Assembly: GCF_014805685.1 (NCBI RefSeq)
Contig: NC_060890.1
Span: forward strand, 25,510,500-25,574,499
Origin: Silurus meridionalis
Lineage: Eukaryota > Chordata > Actinopteri > Siluriformes > Siluridae
Reading direction: 5' to 3'
Length of the DNA stretch: 64,000 nucleotides
The notes beneath the pieces are model-generated. The model did not search any database and had not been told where the DNA came from. It saw only the letters and a program-made list of their open reading frames with translations. Numbering within the stretch: position 1 is the first letter of the stretch; each line of letters starts with the position of its first letter. The translations under genes and the position numbers were made by a program. Shown in pieces: positions 24,250 through 34,870 of this stretch.

Positions 24250-25360
24250 TTTTTTTTTTAAGTATTAGCACCCCATCCATCAATCTTAAAGAATTTGAGG
24301 TATATTGAGTATCTTATTGAAATGATTTGGTTACAATTTTTCCGTTGAAGAAAAACTAAATGTCAGAATACAGATGTGTAACACTGAAGGCCAGACTGTA
24401 AACATCTCCCTCAGCTTCACTCACGCCTGAGGTTTTTCCTCAATATATTTTCATCTTCCCCTCGATCTCTCTATCAGGCGCTCGATGGAAAATCGCTTGT
24501 TATATCGATTGCTATAAAGCGCACCTGCCCTCTGCATTAAAGCCGGTTAAAAAGGACAGACGTGGTTCAGCAGAAGGTTCCTGCTTTTTATATTCCCAAA
24601 GTCACTTAATCCCTGATTAGGTTTTCTTCCTCCCTGCTCTCTCTTTCTCTCTCTCTCTGTCTCTGTCTCTCGTTTCTTTTCGCCAGCTTCGCTTTGCTCC
24701 GTGTTTCTCTTTAAATTCCAGAGCGTTTACATGCCAGACCATAAAACGTCCGTGTCTCCTTAAAATAATATGTGATGATACCCGGAGCTACGTAACGCCA
24801 AAAACTCCTGAAAACAGAAATAAAAAACATGAAACACGTTGAAAAAGGTGAAAGATGAAAAACGCTATACGAGTGGTTTTGAAAGAGGGAACAATGCAGG
24901 AGAAGTCTGGCGATGGAGGAACAATGAGAGGCCTGTTTTCTCCTCTCTGACGCTCTTGCTGCTTTATGGCTCTAACAGACCGGGTGGAGGTATTTCTCTG
25001 GGAAAGAGATAGAGCGAGCGGGGGGACGGGATCGAGAACGGGACGGAGAACGCACCGACTGCAGCATCAAACAAGGTTCTTCTTTCATTCCGGCGAGAAG
25101 ACGAACGTGTGCGAGATCCTCTGAGAGAACGTTCCTTTGGAGTGCTGCTGCTGCCTGAGTGTGTGTGTGTGTGTATGTGTTCACAACAGTGAAACGAGGT
25201 CACGCTGCTGTTTTATTGACAGCGTAAGCTAGTTTACTAGGCTAACACGCGAGCACGCCTCCAATAGCAGGATTTTATGTGTCGTCACCGTCTCCCATGG
25301 CAACTGGAGTTCACCTCAGGTGCAGGAGCTGCTGTCTGTGAAAGCGATCAGACTCCGTAA
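24250..25360. other. mpp7 last intron, nothing recognised
   Basis: Unique-looking sequence with two CT-rich patches near 24640. It contains no exon matching the GK domain, whose exons are all accounted for. Confidence 0.55.
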
Positions 25361-25363
25361 TCG

Positions 25364-25365
<2 letters not shown>

Positions 25366-25416
<51 letters not shown>

Positions 25417-25510
25417 ATAAACTAGTCCTATGTGTACATAGAGTGTGAGTTCCTAATTGTGCACATCTTACACACACACACATCTCACACACACACATCT
25501 CACACACACA
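25366..25510 (+). repeat. CA microsatellite and short CACACAT units
   Basis: (CA)n at 25366-25414 is followed at 25470-25510 by three short CA runs separated by TCT. Confidence 0.9.
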
Positions 25511-25624
25511 AATTTAATATAATAAAGAAAAGGAAATACAATTTTAAAAAACTATTTTTAGAAAAAGAAAAGATATAAATTAATAAAAAAATGTATTATT
25601 TGGAAATATATTTTTTGTTTTTGT

Positions 25625-26403
25625 ATAATAAAATGTTAGGGTTTATTATTCCATGACTTTTGTTTTGTGTTGTATTTTGCAATTTCCTTTTTGACTGTTT
25701 TGTTTATTTATTTATTTAGTATATTAAAATGTGTTTTTTATTTCATGACGTTGTGGTTTTATTTTGTAATTTTCTTTTCATTTTATTTATTTATTTGTGT
25801 GTTTGTTCATCTATTAATAAATTCATATTAATTTACTTTCTTGTATAATGTTGTAGTCTAATTATTCATGATTTTCTGGTTGTGATTTTTTCAATTTTAC
25901 TTTATTCATTTATCAATTTATGAATTAATTAATTGAATAATAAAATGTTTGGTTTTAATTATTTCATGATGATGTGGTTTTGTGTTGTATTTTGAAACGT
26001 CCTATTTGATTTTTTTGTTTTACTTATTTATTCATTTATTCATCATAAATTGATAAATATTAATTAATAAAATAATAAAAGAATAATAAAATGTTAGGTT
26101 GATTATTTCTTGATTGGGTGGTGTTTGGGTTGTATTTTGTAGTTCCTTTTTGGATTCTTGTTTCGTTGGAATTAATTAATTTATATTTTTATTTATTTTG
26201 TTCAATTTTTCTCTCTATCCATAATAAATTCATTGATATTAATTAATAAAAATAATGATAATAAAATGTTGGGGTTTGTTATTTCATGACTTTGTGGTTT
26301 CTGTGTTTGATTCTGTAATTCCTTTTTTTATTTTTATGTTTTTACTGTTATTTATTCATCCATCCATCCATCCATCCATCCATCCATCCATCCATCCATC
26401 CAT
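25625..26403 (+). repeat. long-period AT-rich tandem array ending in ATCC repeat
   Basis: Five or six diverged units of roughly 100-170 bp each begin near TAATAAAATGTTAGG (25628, 25942, 26085, 26261, partial elsewhere), followed by TTATTTCATGACTTTGTGGT and TGTTGTATTTTG. An (ATCC)n run at 26354-26403 closes it, 38 bp from an mpp7 exon. Confidence 0.8.
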
Positions 26404-26440
26404 TCATTATTTCCCTGATTGACACAGAAGAACGTCTCAC

Positions 26441-26584
26441 CGTTAAGGGTCTGGACGAGTCCCTGTCTCCTTTCCCTGAGATGGTCTGAGCGTTCCTCCT
26501 GGTCTCTCTCAGACGCTCGATGGACGGAGGCTTCACGAACACCACGAAGGGCTTAAACTCGGCCGTGCGGAGGTGCTTCAGGGA
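26441..26584 (-). CDS. mpp7: mpp7 coding exon: GK-like domain, core
   Basis: The 144-bp exon is in phase 0 at both ends, with acceptor CTCCCAG and donor GTGAGA. It encodes [20 protein letters not shown], then [20 protein letters not shown] and RDSSRPLT. The KPPSxExLRxTR motif is characteristic of the MPP7 branch. The loop [10 protein letters not shown] is variable between family members. In the plus direction the exon lies directly after an ATCC microsatellite and a long-period AT-rich tandem array. Confidence 0.95.
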
Positions 26585-26847
26585 CTGGGAGAGAAAGAAT
26601 AAAAAATAAATAAATAAAAGATTAATAACAATAATAATTATAATAATAATAATGAAAACACCATCAATCACGAGGGTGGAATGGAACCTGTCAGGGAGTC
26701 TACTGTCCGATACCATCATCAGTCACGATTACATTTACAGACATAACAGAGAGGATCATTCACACTGAGCGCTGAGCGAATGAGACACCAGGGAAAAAGA
26801 ACGCTCGCTACTCTCGTCCCGAGTCGAGAAACTGAGACAGATCACAG

Positions 26848-26850
<3 letters not shown>

Positions 26851-26884
<34 letters not shown>
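26851..26884 (+). repeat. GA microsatellite
   Basis: A (GA)n run of 34 bp in the mpp7 intron between 26585 and 27833. The rest of that intron shows no gene. Confidence 0.9.
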
Positions 26885-26889
<5 letters not shown>

Positions 26890-27780
26890 CAGGATGAAGT
26901 AGAAAGCTAACAGGAACGTTGGCACAGTTTGTCCTCTTCTTTTCTCCTCTCTCTCTCTCTCTTCCTGTCTCTCGAGAGACGAGAAACAGCTCTGGACCAC
27001 CGACGCTCGTGAAGCTCACTCGGACCCGGCCGGGGATTTATTTATTTATTTATTTTATGGATCACGATGAAAGGATGATGGAAACGCTAGAAAATGATCT
27101 CGTGACACTTTTGCTTTCTAAGTCACATCGTAATATCTGTCCTTAGTTCCTCTCGTCTCAGTTTATACAGCGATTAGGCAGAACATTACCACATTAGGAG
27201 CGGTGAGAAAAGTCTGGGGATTAAGGAGTCAGTAAATGTTCACATGACAAATATAGCAGAATAAAGACGTGTTCTGTTTCTTTATATTTTGGTAGGAGTG
27301 ATTTTATTCTGTTTATTCTTCATATTATTTAGTAGTTTTCGTCTAAAATCAGTCGAAACACCACTTTAAAACACAAAATGCACATTCACACAATCGGGGT
27401 CGTAAACCAGTCTCCCAGAGTTCACATTTGACAGGAATTTGACTTGATAACGATGATGTAAGCTTTCAGAGGACTGGGAAAAAACAAGCAAACAAACAAA
27501 AACAAATATATACATAAGAAGCAAAGGGGCAATCGTTTGTGTTGGAAGGGTACAGGTTCATTCATTAGTTACAGTTCCTGGGACAATAGCTTTAAAACAC
27601 AACTATAGAGTGTGTGATACGTGTGTTTATGTTTATATGTGACGTGTGTGTGCTCTTCGTGATGCATTCGTTTCCATGAAGGGTGCCATTACTTTTGCTT
27701 CACTTTAAACAGCTAGTAAAGTGTGTGTGTGGGTTGTTTAGTGGGATGAAGGTCAGGTAGTGGTTTGTGATGTGTACACA

Positions 27781-27782
<2 letters not shown>

Positions 27783-27827
<45 letters not shown>

Positions 27828-27945
27828 ACTCACGTGAGGCTGAACATCCAGAAGACACACTTTGTTTTTGGTTAGAACTGACCGAACTGAGTCCAGACTC
27901 GTCCCGTAGTAATTTCCCTTATACTCGCCATATTCAACAAACCTG

Positions 27946-28013
<68 letters not shown>
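27783..28013 (+). repeat. complementary GT and CA microsatellites around an mpp7 exon
   Basis: (GT)21 at 27783-27824 ends nine bases from the exon at 27834-27942. (CA)33 at 27948-28013 starts six bases from its other side. In transcript sense the upstream run is UG and the downstream run AC. Confidence 0.97.
27834..27942 (-). CDS. mpp7: mpp7 coding exon: GK-like domain, GMP-binding subdomain part 2
   Basis: The 109-bp exon completes the lysine codon and encodes [20 protein letters not shown] followed by [16 protein letters not shown]. The GxYxGNxYGTS motif is the GK signature. The acceptor is TTTCAG, but the region upstream in the transcript is (TG)n with few pyrimidine runs. The donor GTGAGTCTCAC runs straight into (AC)n. 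The two runs are complementary and about 120 nt apart, so the exon sits in the loop of a possible RNA hairpin. Confidence 0.95.
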
Positions 28014-28016
<3 letters not shown>

Positions 28017-28129
28017 TAAAACCAATGTTTCATGTGCAACAGAATTAAATCTGAATCTATCCATCATATACAATTGAATATAAATTAAATGTCTCCTTTA
28101 TATATATATATATATATATTTCTATTCTT

Positions 28130-28643
28130 CTTTTTTTTTCTTTCTTTCTTGAATGCTATCCCCGTCTCTGTCCCATCATTAACCCAATCCTGTTCCTAAC
28201 ACCATTCTCATTTCGTCCCTGTCCCCATCTTTTTCCCCTAATGCCACCCTCATCCTGTCCCTGACCCTGTTGCTGTCCCCATGCTCAACACCATCTCCAG
28301 ACTTTGTCTCCATCTTTTTCCTGTCCCTGTCTGACTCCCCAATACCATCTTCACCCCGTCCCCATCCTGACACCATCCTCATCATGTCCCTGATGCCATC
28401 GCTCTCCTGATCTCAAACACCATAACCATCCTGTCCCTTCCCCCGTCCCTGACGCCATCCCCTTTCTTGTCCCCGATGCTATTTCTATCCGTGTCCCTAT
28501 CTCTGTCTGTCCCCACCCCAGACGCCAACCCCATCCTTGTTCTCAATCATGTCTCTTTTCCTCCTCGATGCTGTCCCGTCCTTGCTTCCTGCGCTGTATA
28601 TAATATATATACATAATAAAATACCAACAGTCATTCCTTCTCC

Positions 28644-28680
<37 letters not shown>
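28130..28680 (+). repeat. degenerate pyrimidine-rich minisatellite and CT microsatellite
   Basis: Irregular 25-35 bp units around CCTGTCCCTGACGCCATCCC run from 28155 to 28580. (CT)n follows at 28648-28678. Confidence 0.75.
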
Positions 28681-28681
<1 letters not shown>

Positions 28682-29054
28682 AAACCCCAAAACAACAGTA
28701 AGTATTTTTAGCAGAAAGGTTAAAAGAAAGAGAGAAATAACTCTGAGACAAACGAATGTGGAAAGAATGTGTAAATGACAAAGCCGTCCGCTGTAGTGAA
28801 AGAACAGCAGGGAAATCTGCTAATGTTCACTTACTCCAGCAGGAAAGAGGGAAAAAAATCCACTCTCTATTTTCGAAAGCGAAGTGTGAGCCGCAATTGA
28901 ACGTTTAATTGTGTATCTGCGCGAGCTGGAAGACGGTCTCACGTCATTAAACAAGGCAGGAGTCTATAATCGTACCCCGAGTGACCTCATTAACCTCGCT
29001 CTAAGCTTTTCCTTCAAAACAACACCATTAGAGTCGAAATTAAACAGTAGATAC

Positions 29055-29230
29055 GATGGGGTTTATCCAAAAGTATGTGGACACCTGATGTGCATCTTCG
29101 AGTTTCTATTTGCTCCCATAAAAATCTTAATTCTTCTGAGATGATGTTCCACTGAATTTTGGAAAGATTTGTTGCTCATTCAGCAAAAAAAAGTAAAGTT
29201 AGGTACTGATGTAGGTGAGATGAGGTGAGG
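29055..29230. mobile_element. Tc1/mariner-derived palindromic remnant
   Basis: It begins with CCAAAAGTATGTGGACACCT (outer motif) but continues with the inverse of the transposase 3' part (GATGTTCCACTGAATTTTGG ... TTAGGTACTGATGTAGGTGA). The copy at 59085-59275 has the same arrangement, suggesting a rearranged subfamily. Confidence 0.5.
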
Positions 29231-30085
29231 TGGCCTTATTTATTCATTCATTCTTCCCTTTCTTTTATTAATTCTTCCTTTCTTTTATGAATTCTTCCTT
29301 TCTTCCTTCCTTTCATCTACCCATCCATCCATCCATCCCTTTATTCATTTAATCTCCTATATTTATCTCTTTTCTCATTCAATCTCTCTCTGTCCTAATT
29401 CAATTCATTTACTTCATTCTTTCCTTCCTTCCTAAATAAAACTTGGACTGGAGACTCCTTCCATCAGTATTAAAACTTTTTCTTTAATACAAAAGACGTC
29501 ACCATGTCCCCCGTTACACATCTGTTCTGAGTTGTAAAGATTTTAGTAATTTTTCACTCCTGGTTTATTTCCTTTATTTTGATGTAAATGAACAGAACGT
29601 GTCTTTACGTGACTTTTCTCCATCTGGGAGTCTGAAGTTAAACTGATAGATGGTGTGAGAGCTGGGGCCGGCTCGGTCTGGCGTGTCGTTGGTGCGAGAG
29701 CGTGCCATGGCCAAGTCCGCTTTGTTGGGTGCTAAGAAGAGGTTCTTTACTGTTAATGTGACATTTACGGTAACCGAGTGCTCCACAAAATGGGTGTTTT
29801 CTGAAAAGCTCGTGTAAAAAGCGGCGGCTGCTGAACGAGTTTAGAGTCGTGTGGTGTTTGTTGTGTTCGAGAGCGGCGTGTAGATTGCATGTCGGATCGG
29901 GCGGAGGCTGAGGCTCCGAGGTTTTCGAGGTAATTCGGGACGATGCCTTTTTTAGCCCTGGAGCAGGGTTTTCCTTGGGAATGCCGATGTTTTGGTGTGA
30001 GAACGGCGTGTTTCCCGCTGGATATCGATCGCGCTGGAAAACACACATGCACACTATATATACTTTGAGCCCTACTATGGCTTCA

Positions 30086-30144
<59 letters not shown>

Positions 30145-30250
30145 ATCCTGTCTCCTGTGGTGGAGTCTAATTCTTTGATGAGAGTCTGTGGAAACACATC
30201 CATCATCATCAGACCATCCAGAAACATCAGCTTTAGAGCCACATGACAGA

Positions 30251-30297
<47 letters not shown>

Positions 30298-30348
30298 TCA
30301 CTCACTCACTCACTCACTCACTCACTCACTCACTCACTCACTCACTCA

Positions 30349-30403
<55 letters not shown>

Positions 30404-30499
30404 CACACACTCACTCACACACACTCACTCACACACTCACTCACACACACTCACTCACACACTCACACACTCACACACCTCACACACTCACTCACTCAC
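30086..30499 (+). repeat. CA and CACT repeat block beside an mpp7 donor
   Basis: (CA)n at 30086-30140 and 30252-30292, (ACTC)n at 30292-30350, then mixed CA/CACT up to the donor at 30498-30499. Its inverse in the transcript is full of GTGAGT. Confidence 0.95.
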
Positions 30500-30593
30500 T
30501 TGTTGTTATGGAGGTCGGTTTCAAACAGGTTCTTGGAGATGAAGTGATACTCCACACCGTCACTCTCCTGATTCCTCTTTGCTCGAGACGTGT
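30500..30593 (-). CDS. mpp7: mpp7 coding exon: GK-like domain, GMP-binding subdomain part 1
   Basis: The 94-bp exon completes a histidine codon and encodes [20 protein letters not shown] followed by [10 protein letters not shown] and two bases of a lysine codon. It matches the segment TTRxxRxxExDGxEYxFxS found in GK domains. No single open frame shows it clearly, because it is short and bordered by repeats. The acceptor CTTAG is preceded by about 500 nt of nearly pure pyrimidine in transcript sense. The donor GTGAGT is itself the first of many tandem GTGAGTGA units. Confidence 0.93.
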
Positions 30594-30596
30594 CTA

Positions 30597-30600
<4 letters not shown>

Positions 30601-30683
<83 letters not shown>

Positions 30684-30946
30684 TAGATTTATGAAGATAA
30701 GAGAAAAAAGAAAAGAGGAAAAGAGAGAGGAATTAAAAGGAAAAAAATGAAAGAGACAGATGAACAGCAAGAGAAAGAAAGGGAAAAGAGGGAAGAAAGA
30801 GAGAGAGAGCGAGAGACAAAAGACAGATAGAGAAAGAGAGAAACAGAGAGAGAAACATAAGATACAGGTGGAAATACAGAAAAACAGGAAGAGAAGAGAA
30901 AATGGAGAAAGAGACACACAGATAGAAAGAGGGAGAAGAAAAGAAG

Positions 30947-30990
<44 letters not shown>

Positions 30991-31110
30991 TGGATATACA
31001 GGGAGATATAGACAAAAAATAAGAGAAAAATATAGAAAGATATACAGACAGAGAGAAAAGGAGTGAGGAAAGAAAGAGAAGGAAGAAGCAGAGGAAGAGA
31101 GAGTGAGAGA
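30601..31110 (+). repeat. 510-bp purine tract upstream of an mpp7 exon
   Basis: (GA)40 at 30601-30680 is followed by nearly pure purine with further GA runs near 30948-30988. In the transcript it is a very long polypyrimidine tract ending eight bases from an acceptor. Open frames here are artefacts. Confidence 0.93.
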
Positions 31111-31424
31111 GACACTTTATATCATTTCTTCACAGAAACACACACTATAGAATCTAAATGAAGTCTTGTGCAACCCTTTATTACCCTTTATTTAATTTTG
31201 GACAGTAAAATGTAAAGTGTGTAAACAGACACTTCCTCCTTCCTCCTAATGATCAATACTTCATGTTTAAACTGACCCCTGTGTATTTCTGTATTCAGTC
31301 TCTACACAATAAAGTGTTGCTGATGCTGATAGAATACTCAGTAATCAGTGTGTAGAACTGAAGAGAAATAAAAGCCCTGTGTATTACAGGCCCGTGTCCC
31401 TGCTGAGGTTTTTACAAAGCAGTA

Positions 31425-32115
31425 AAGCCAACGACTCGACTCCATTAACTCAACCTCAACTCCAGTCACTCGGACTCGACTCCAGCAACTCAACTTCAAC
31501 TCCAGTGACTCAGACTCAACTCCATTAACTCAACCTCAACTCCAGTGACTCAGACTCGACTCCATTAACTCAACCTCAACTCCAGTGACTCAGACTCGAC
31601 TCCAGCAACTAAACCTCAACTCCAGTGACTCAGACTCGAATCCAGCAACTCGATCGCAACTCCATTAACTTAGACTCGATTCCAGCAACTCAGACTCGAC
31701 TCCAGTAACTCGACCTCAACTCTGGTGACTTGGACTCGACTCCAGCAACTCGACTCCAGCAACTCGACTCCAGCAACTCGACTCCAGCAACTCGACTCCA
31801 GCGACTCGGACTCAACTCCAGTGACTCGACTTCGACTTAACTCGTGACTCGACCTCGACTCAACTCCAGTGACTCAACCTCCACTCCAGTGACTCAGACA
31901 CTTGGACTAGACTCGGGCAACTTGGACTGAGGCCCAACGACTCCGACTCGGCTCCAGCAACTCGACCTCAAATCAGACTCGACTCCAGGTACTCAGACTT
32001 GACTTCAATGGCTCTGCTCCAGTGCCTCGGACACTTGGACTAGACTCCCTGGCGACTTAGACCTGGTTCTAACGACTCTGACTTGGCTCCAGCGACTCAA
32101 ACTCGGCTCCAGACA
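31425..32115 (+). repeat. degenerate minisatellite built on ACTC-GACTCCAG units
   Basis: About 690 bp of worn copies of GACTCGACTCCAGCAACTCA with variants (CCTCAACTCCAGTGACTCAG). Four clean 15-bp copies of GACTCCAGCAACTC stand at 31738-31800. Confidence 0.9.
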
Positions 32116-32534
32116 GGGTCGCAGGTCACCGTGCAGAGTGTTTAACGAAAGCTGGGGAGGTCAAAGGTCACTTCATTACACTCCTCAAAATTAAGTGTTC
32201 AAGCAGCAGCTCCAAAACACACCATTCAAACTTTTACACTGTTCCAATAAGATTCATACCAGAACCTTCATTCCTCCTCTCTCTCTCTCTCTCTCAAACA
32301 GAGCAGAAGACACAGAAATAAAACATATAAATATAAAGAGGAAAATAGTAACAAAAATACAAAACCAAACAGATGAACCAAATAATCTGTTACTCTGTCT
32401 GTCTGTCTGTCTGTCTGTGTCTCTCTGCTTGTCTGTCTGTGTGTGTATGTATTTTGAACAGAAACACTTTAAGAATGAACTGGTGTACCTGAGTAGTGTG
32501 AGATCTCAGTTGGTGTAACACACACTCACACATG

Positions 32535-32535
32535 T

Positions 32536-32569
<34 letters not shown>

Positions 32570-32705
32570 GCGCTCACACACACGCGCGCACACACACGCG
32601 CGCTCACACACACGCGCGCTCACACACACACGCGCGCTCACACACACACACGCGCTCACACACACACACGCGCTCACACACACACACACACGCGCTCACA
32701 CACAC
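32535..32705 (+). repeat. CA repeat with periodic CGCGC inserts
   Basis: A CA run passes into about eight units of ACACACGCGCGCTC with growing CA length. Only the CGCG position is regular. Confidence 0.93.
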
Positions 32706-32864
32706 AATTCTAGAGTGTGGATGAGGATTTAATCCCAGAGTCAGAATCAGACACATTCATTACACTTGGGCTCTTAATATGCTTTTATCAGCGCTGACAC
32801 TCATCCCTTTCTCTTTTCCATTTCTGGCCACTGTTTAACACTCCTACTCCTCTGTTTTAATCCA

Positions 32865-32895
<31 letters not shown>

Positions 32896-33182
32896 ATCTC
32901 ACTCCATCTCACTGCCTGTTTAAATACATAAATCTGAGTCTCACTCCCAACATGATGCATGTCCTGAAAGAATGTGTTCCTGGATGCTGAGAAAGGGAGA
33001 GATCGAGAGGGAAAAAAGACAGAGAGAATGAGAAAACAAGGAAGAGAAAAAGAGAAAGAAAGAGAGAGAGCGCACTGGTGATAGATCAGTATTAAAAGTA
33101 AATATTTTATTTAGGATAGGCCAAACTATTTTTTGTTCCCTCGTTCTTTGGTGTGTGTAAAAGAGAAAAGTAAGTGTGTAAG

Positions 33183-33291
33183 TGTGTGTGTGTGTGTGTG
33201 TAGATTTACGAGGGATGGTGACGCTGAAATGCTGTGGGTCAGAAATCAGCAACTTCCTCTTGAGTTCATTTAAACCCACACCTGTAGGACC

Positions 33292-33339
<48 letters not shown>
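33183..33339 (+). repeat. GT and GA microsatellites around an mpp7 exon
   Basis: (GT)n at 33183-33201 and (GA)n at 33295-33339 enclose the exon at 33210-33290 within a few bases on each side. Confidence 0.95.
33210..33290 (-). CDS. mpp7: mpp7 coding exon: GK-like domain, former P-loop
   Basis: The 81-bp exon encodes [20 protein letters not shown] followed by FSVTIP. The former nucleotide-binding loop reads [10 protein letters not shown], without the lysine of an active guanylate kinase (GxxGxGKS/T). This is normal for MAGUK pseudokinases, which bind phosphopeptides. The acceptor CTGCAG follows (TC)n in transcript sense (GA at 33295-33339). The donor GTAAAT is followed within six bases by (CA)n (GT at 33183-33201). 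Confidence 0.94.
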
Positions 33340-33343
<4 letters not shown>

Positions 33344-34065
33344 AGATTTCCAGAATTTTATTGATCATTAGTCTCCTCACACACACTAATTATCTGAACA
33401 AAGAAGACACACAATAGTGATCCTTTACCTTTCTCTCTGTCCTTTACTTCTCTTCCCCCTTTCAATACTTCTACTCCCTTTTTTTTTACCTTCTCCCTGT
33501 TAATCTCTATTCGCTTTCTTTCCTCCCTTTCTTTCTCTCTTTTCCTATTCATTCTGCTTCACCCCTTCAACGACTTAATTCCCTTCTTTCTCAATCTATT
33601 CCTTCCTTTACATCCATTCATCCATCCTTGTCTGTCTATATCTTTCCTTCCTTCCCTTCCATCCATCTTTCCCTGTTTATATCTTTCTTTTATCCTTTCA
33701 TTCCTTCCTTTTCATTCACACACTCATCCATCCATCCACCCTCCATCCCATGTCTGTGTATAGATTTCATTCTTCCTTTCCTTCCCTCCTTTCCATTTAT
33801 ACTCCCTTGATTAATATCTTTCCTTCCCTTTATCCATCCATCTATCCATCCATCCATCCATCTATCTATCCCTTCATTGTGAATATCTTTCTTTCCTCCT
33901 TTCCTTTTTATTTATCTGTCTGTGAATATACCATTCCATCCATCCATCTTTGTCTGTGCATATCTTTCCATCCTTCTTTTTGTCTTTCCATCTCTCTATC
34001 TATTTCTCTCTTAGACACACATCCTCTCTATCAGGATGCAGAAGTGCTCAAGGTCCTGTAGATCA

Positions 34066-34068
<3 letters not shown>

Positions 34069-34124
<56 letters not shown>

Positions 34125-34474
34125 TAATCTCTTAATGGGCTCAGCAGACACCCAGTCAGCCTGAACACTTCCAGAATATACACTGTGACAAAGGTATTGG
34201 GACACTCGACTGATCCTGTGCACAAATTCAGCTCCATGAAGATCTGCTTTCCATGGGTTTGGAGTGGAAGATCTCCTCACTTCCTCACCTACCATCAGGA
34301 AATACTAACTAGCTGAATCGCAAACAAATCACCACAGAAATCTAGAGGAACATCTTCCCAGAAGAGTGGAAGTTATTAGTGGAGTTAATGAGGAGTAAAT
34401 GTGGATGGTGAACGCTGCAGCAGCAGTAAAACTGTCAGAGTCGATCAGGTCTCTCATTAGCAGCAGACGTTCTT

Positions 34475-34527
<53 letters not shown>
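34069..34527 (+). repeat. GT and CA microsatellites in inverted relation
   Basis: (GT)n at 34069-34122 and (CA)n at 34479-34527, 360 bp apart with a Tc1/mariner relic between them. Confidence 0.93.
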
Positions 34528-34530
<3 letters not shown>

Positions 34531-34870
34531 AGGTCATAGACCGTCTGGTCCACAGAAAATCTCCTGTAGACCAAGATTACTGAAAGAGTTCACGCTAGGG
34601 GAGGTCTGCATAGAGGAGAACTTCCCAAGTTCCTGAGGAGCAATTATGGACTGTGCAGTCACGCGTTCCAATTCCTTCCTGTGCAGTCACGCGTTCCAAT
34701 CTCTTCCTTACAAAGGTGTTCAATAGGGGTTGGAGAGCTCTACAGCAGGAGATCTTTCACTCCAACCTGTGGAAAAAGTCTTCATGGAACTGGAACAGGG
34801 ACGATTGCGTGCTGCCAACTTCTTAGAAGTGCATAAGGATGGAAAAAGTCTGAATACTTTTGACCTCCCT
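34180..34870. mobile_element. inverted pair of Tc1/mariner transposase relics
   Basis: The plus copy (34180-34400) carries AAAGGTATTGGGACACTCG, CAGCTCCATGAAGATCTGCT and GAGGAACATCTTCCCAGAAG. The minus copy (about 34700-34865) is the inverse, with the equivalents of SSMKT and GVEDLL. A 28-bp direct duplication (GTGCAGTCACGCGTTCCAAT) lies between them at 34648-34705. Confidence 0.55.

Noticed and set aside
30188..30547. 119-codon and 99-codon His/Thr frames
   Set aside because: Translation of CA and CACT repeats, overlapping the true mpp7 exon on the other strand.
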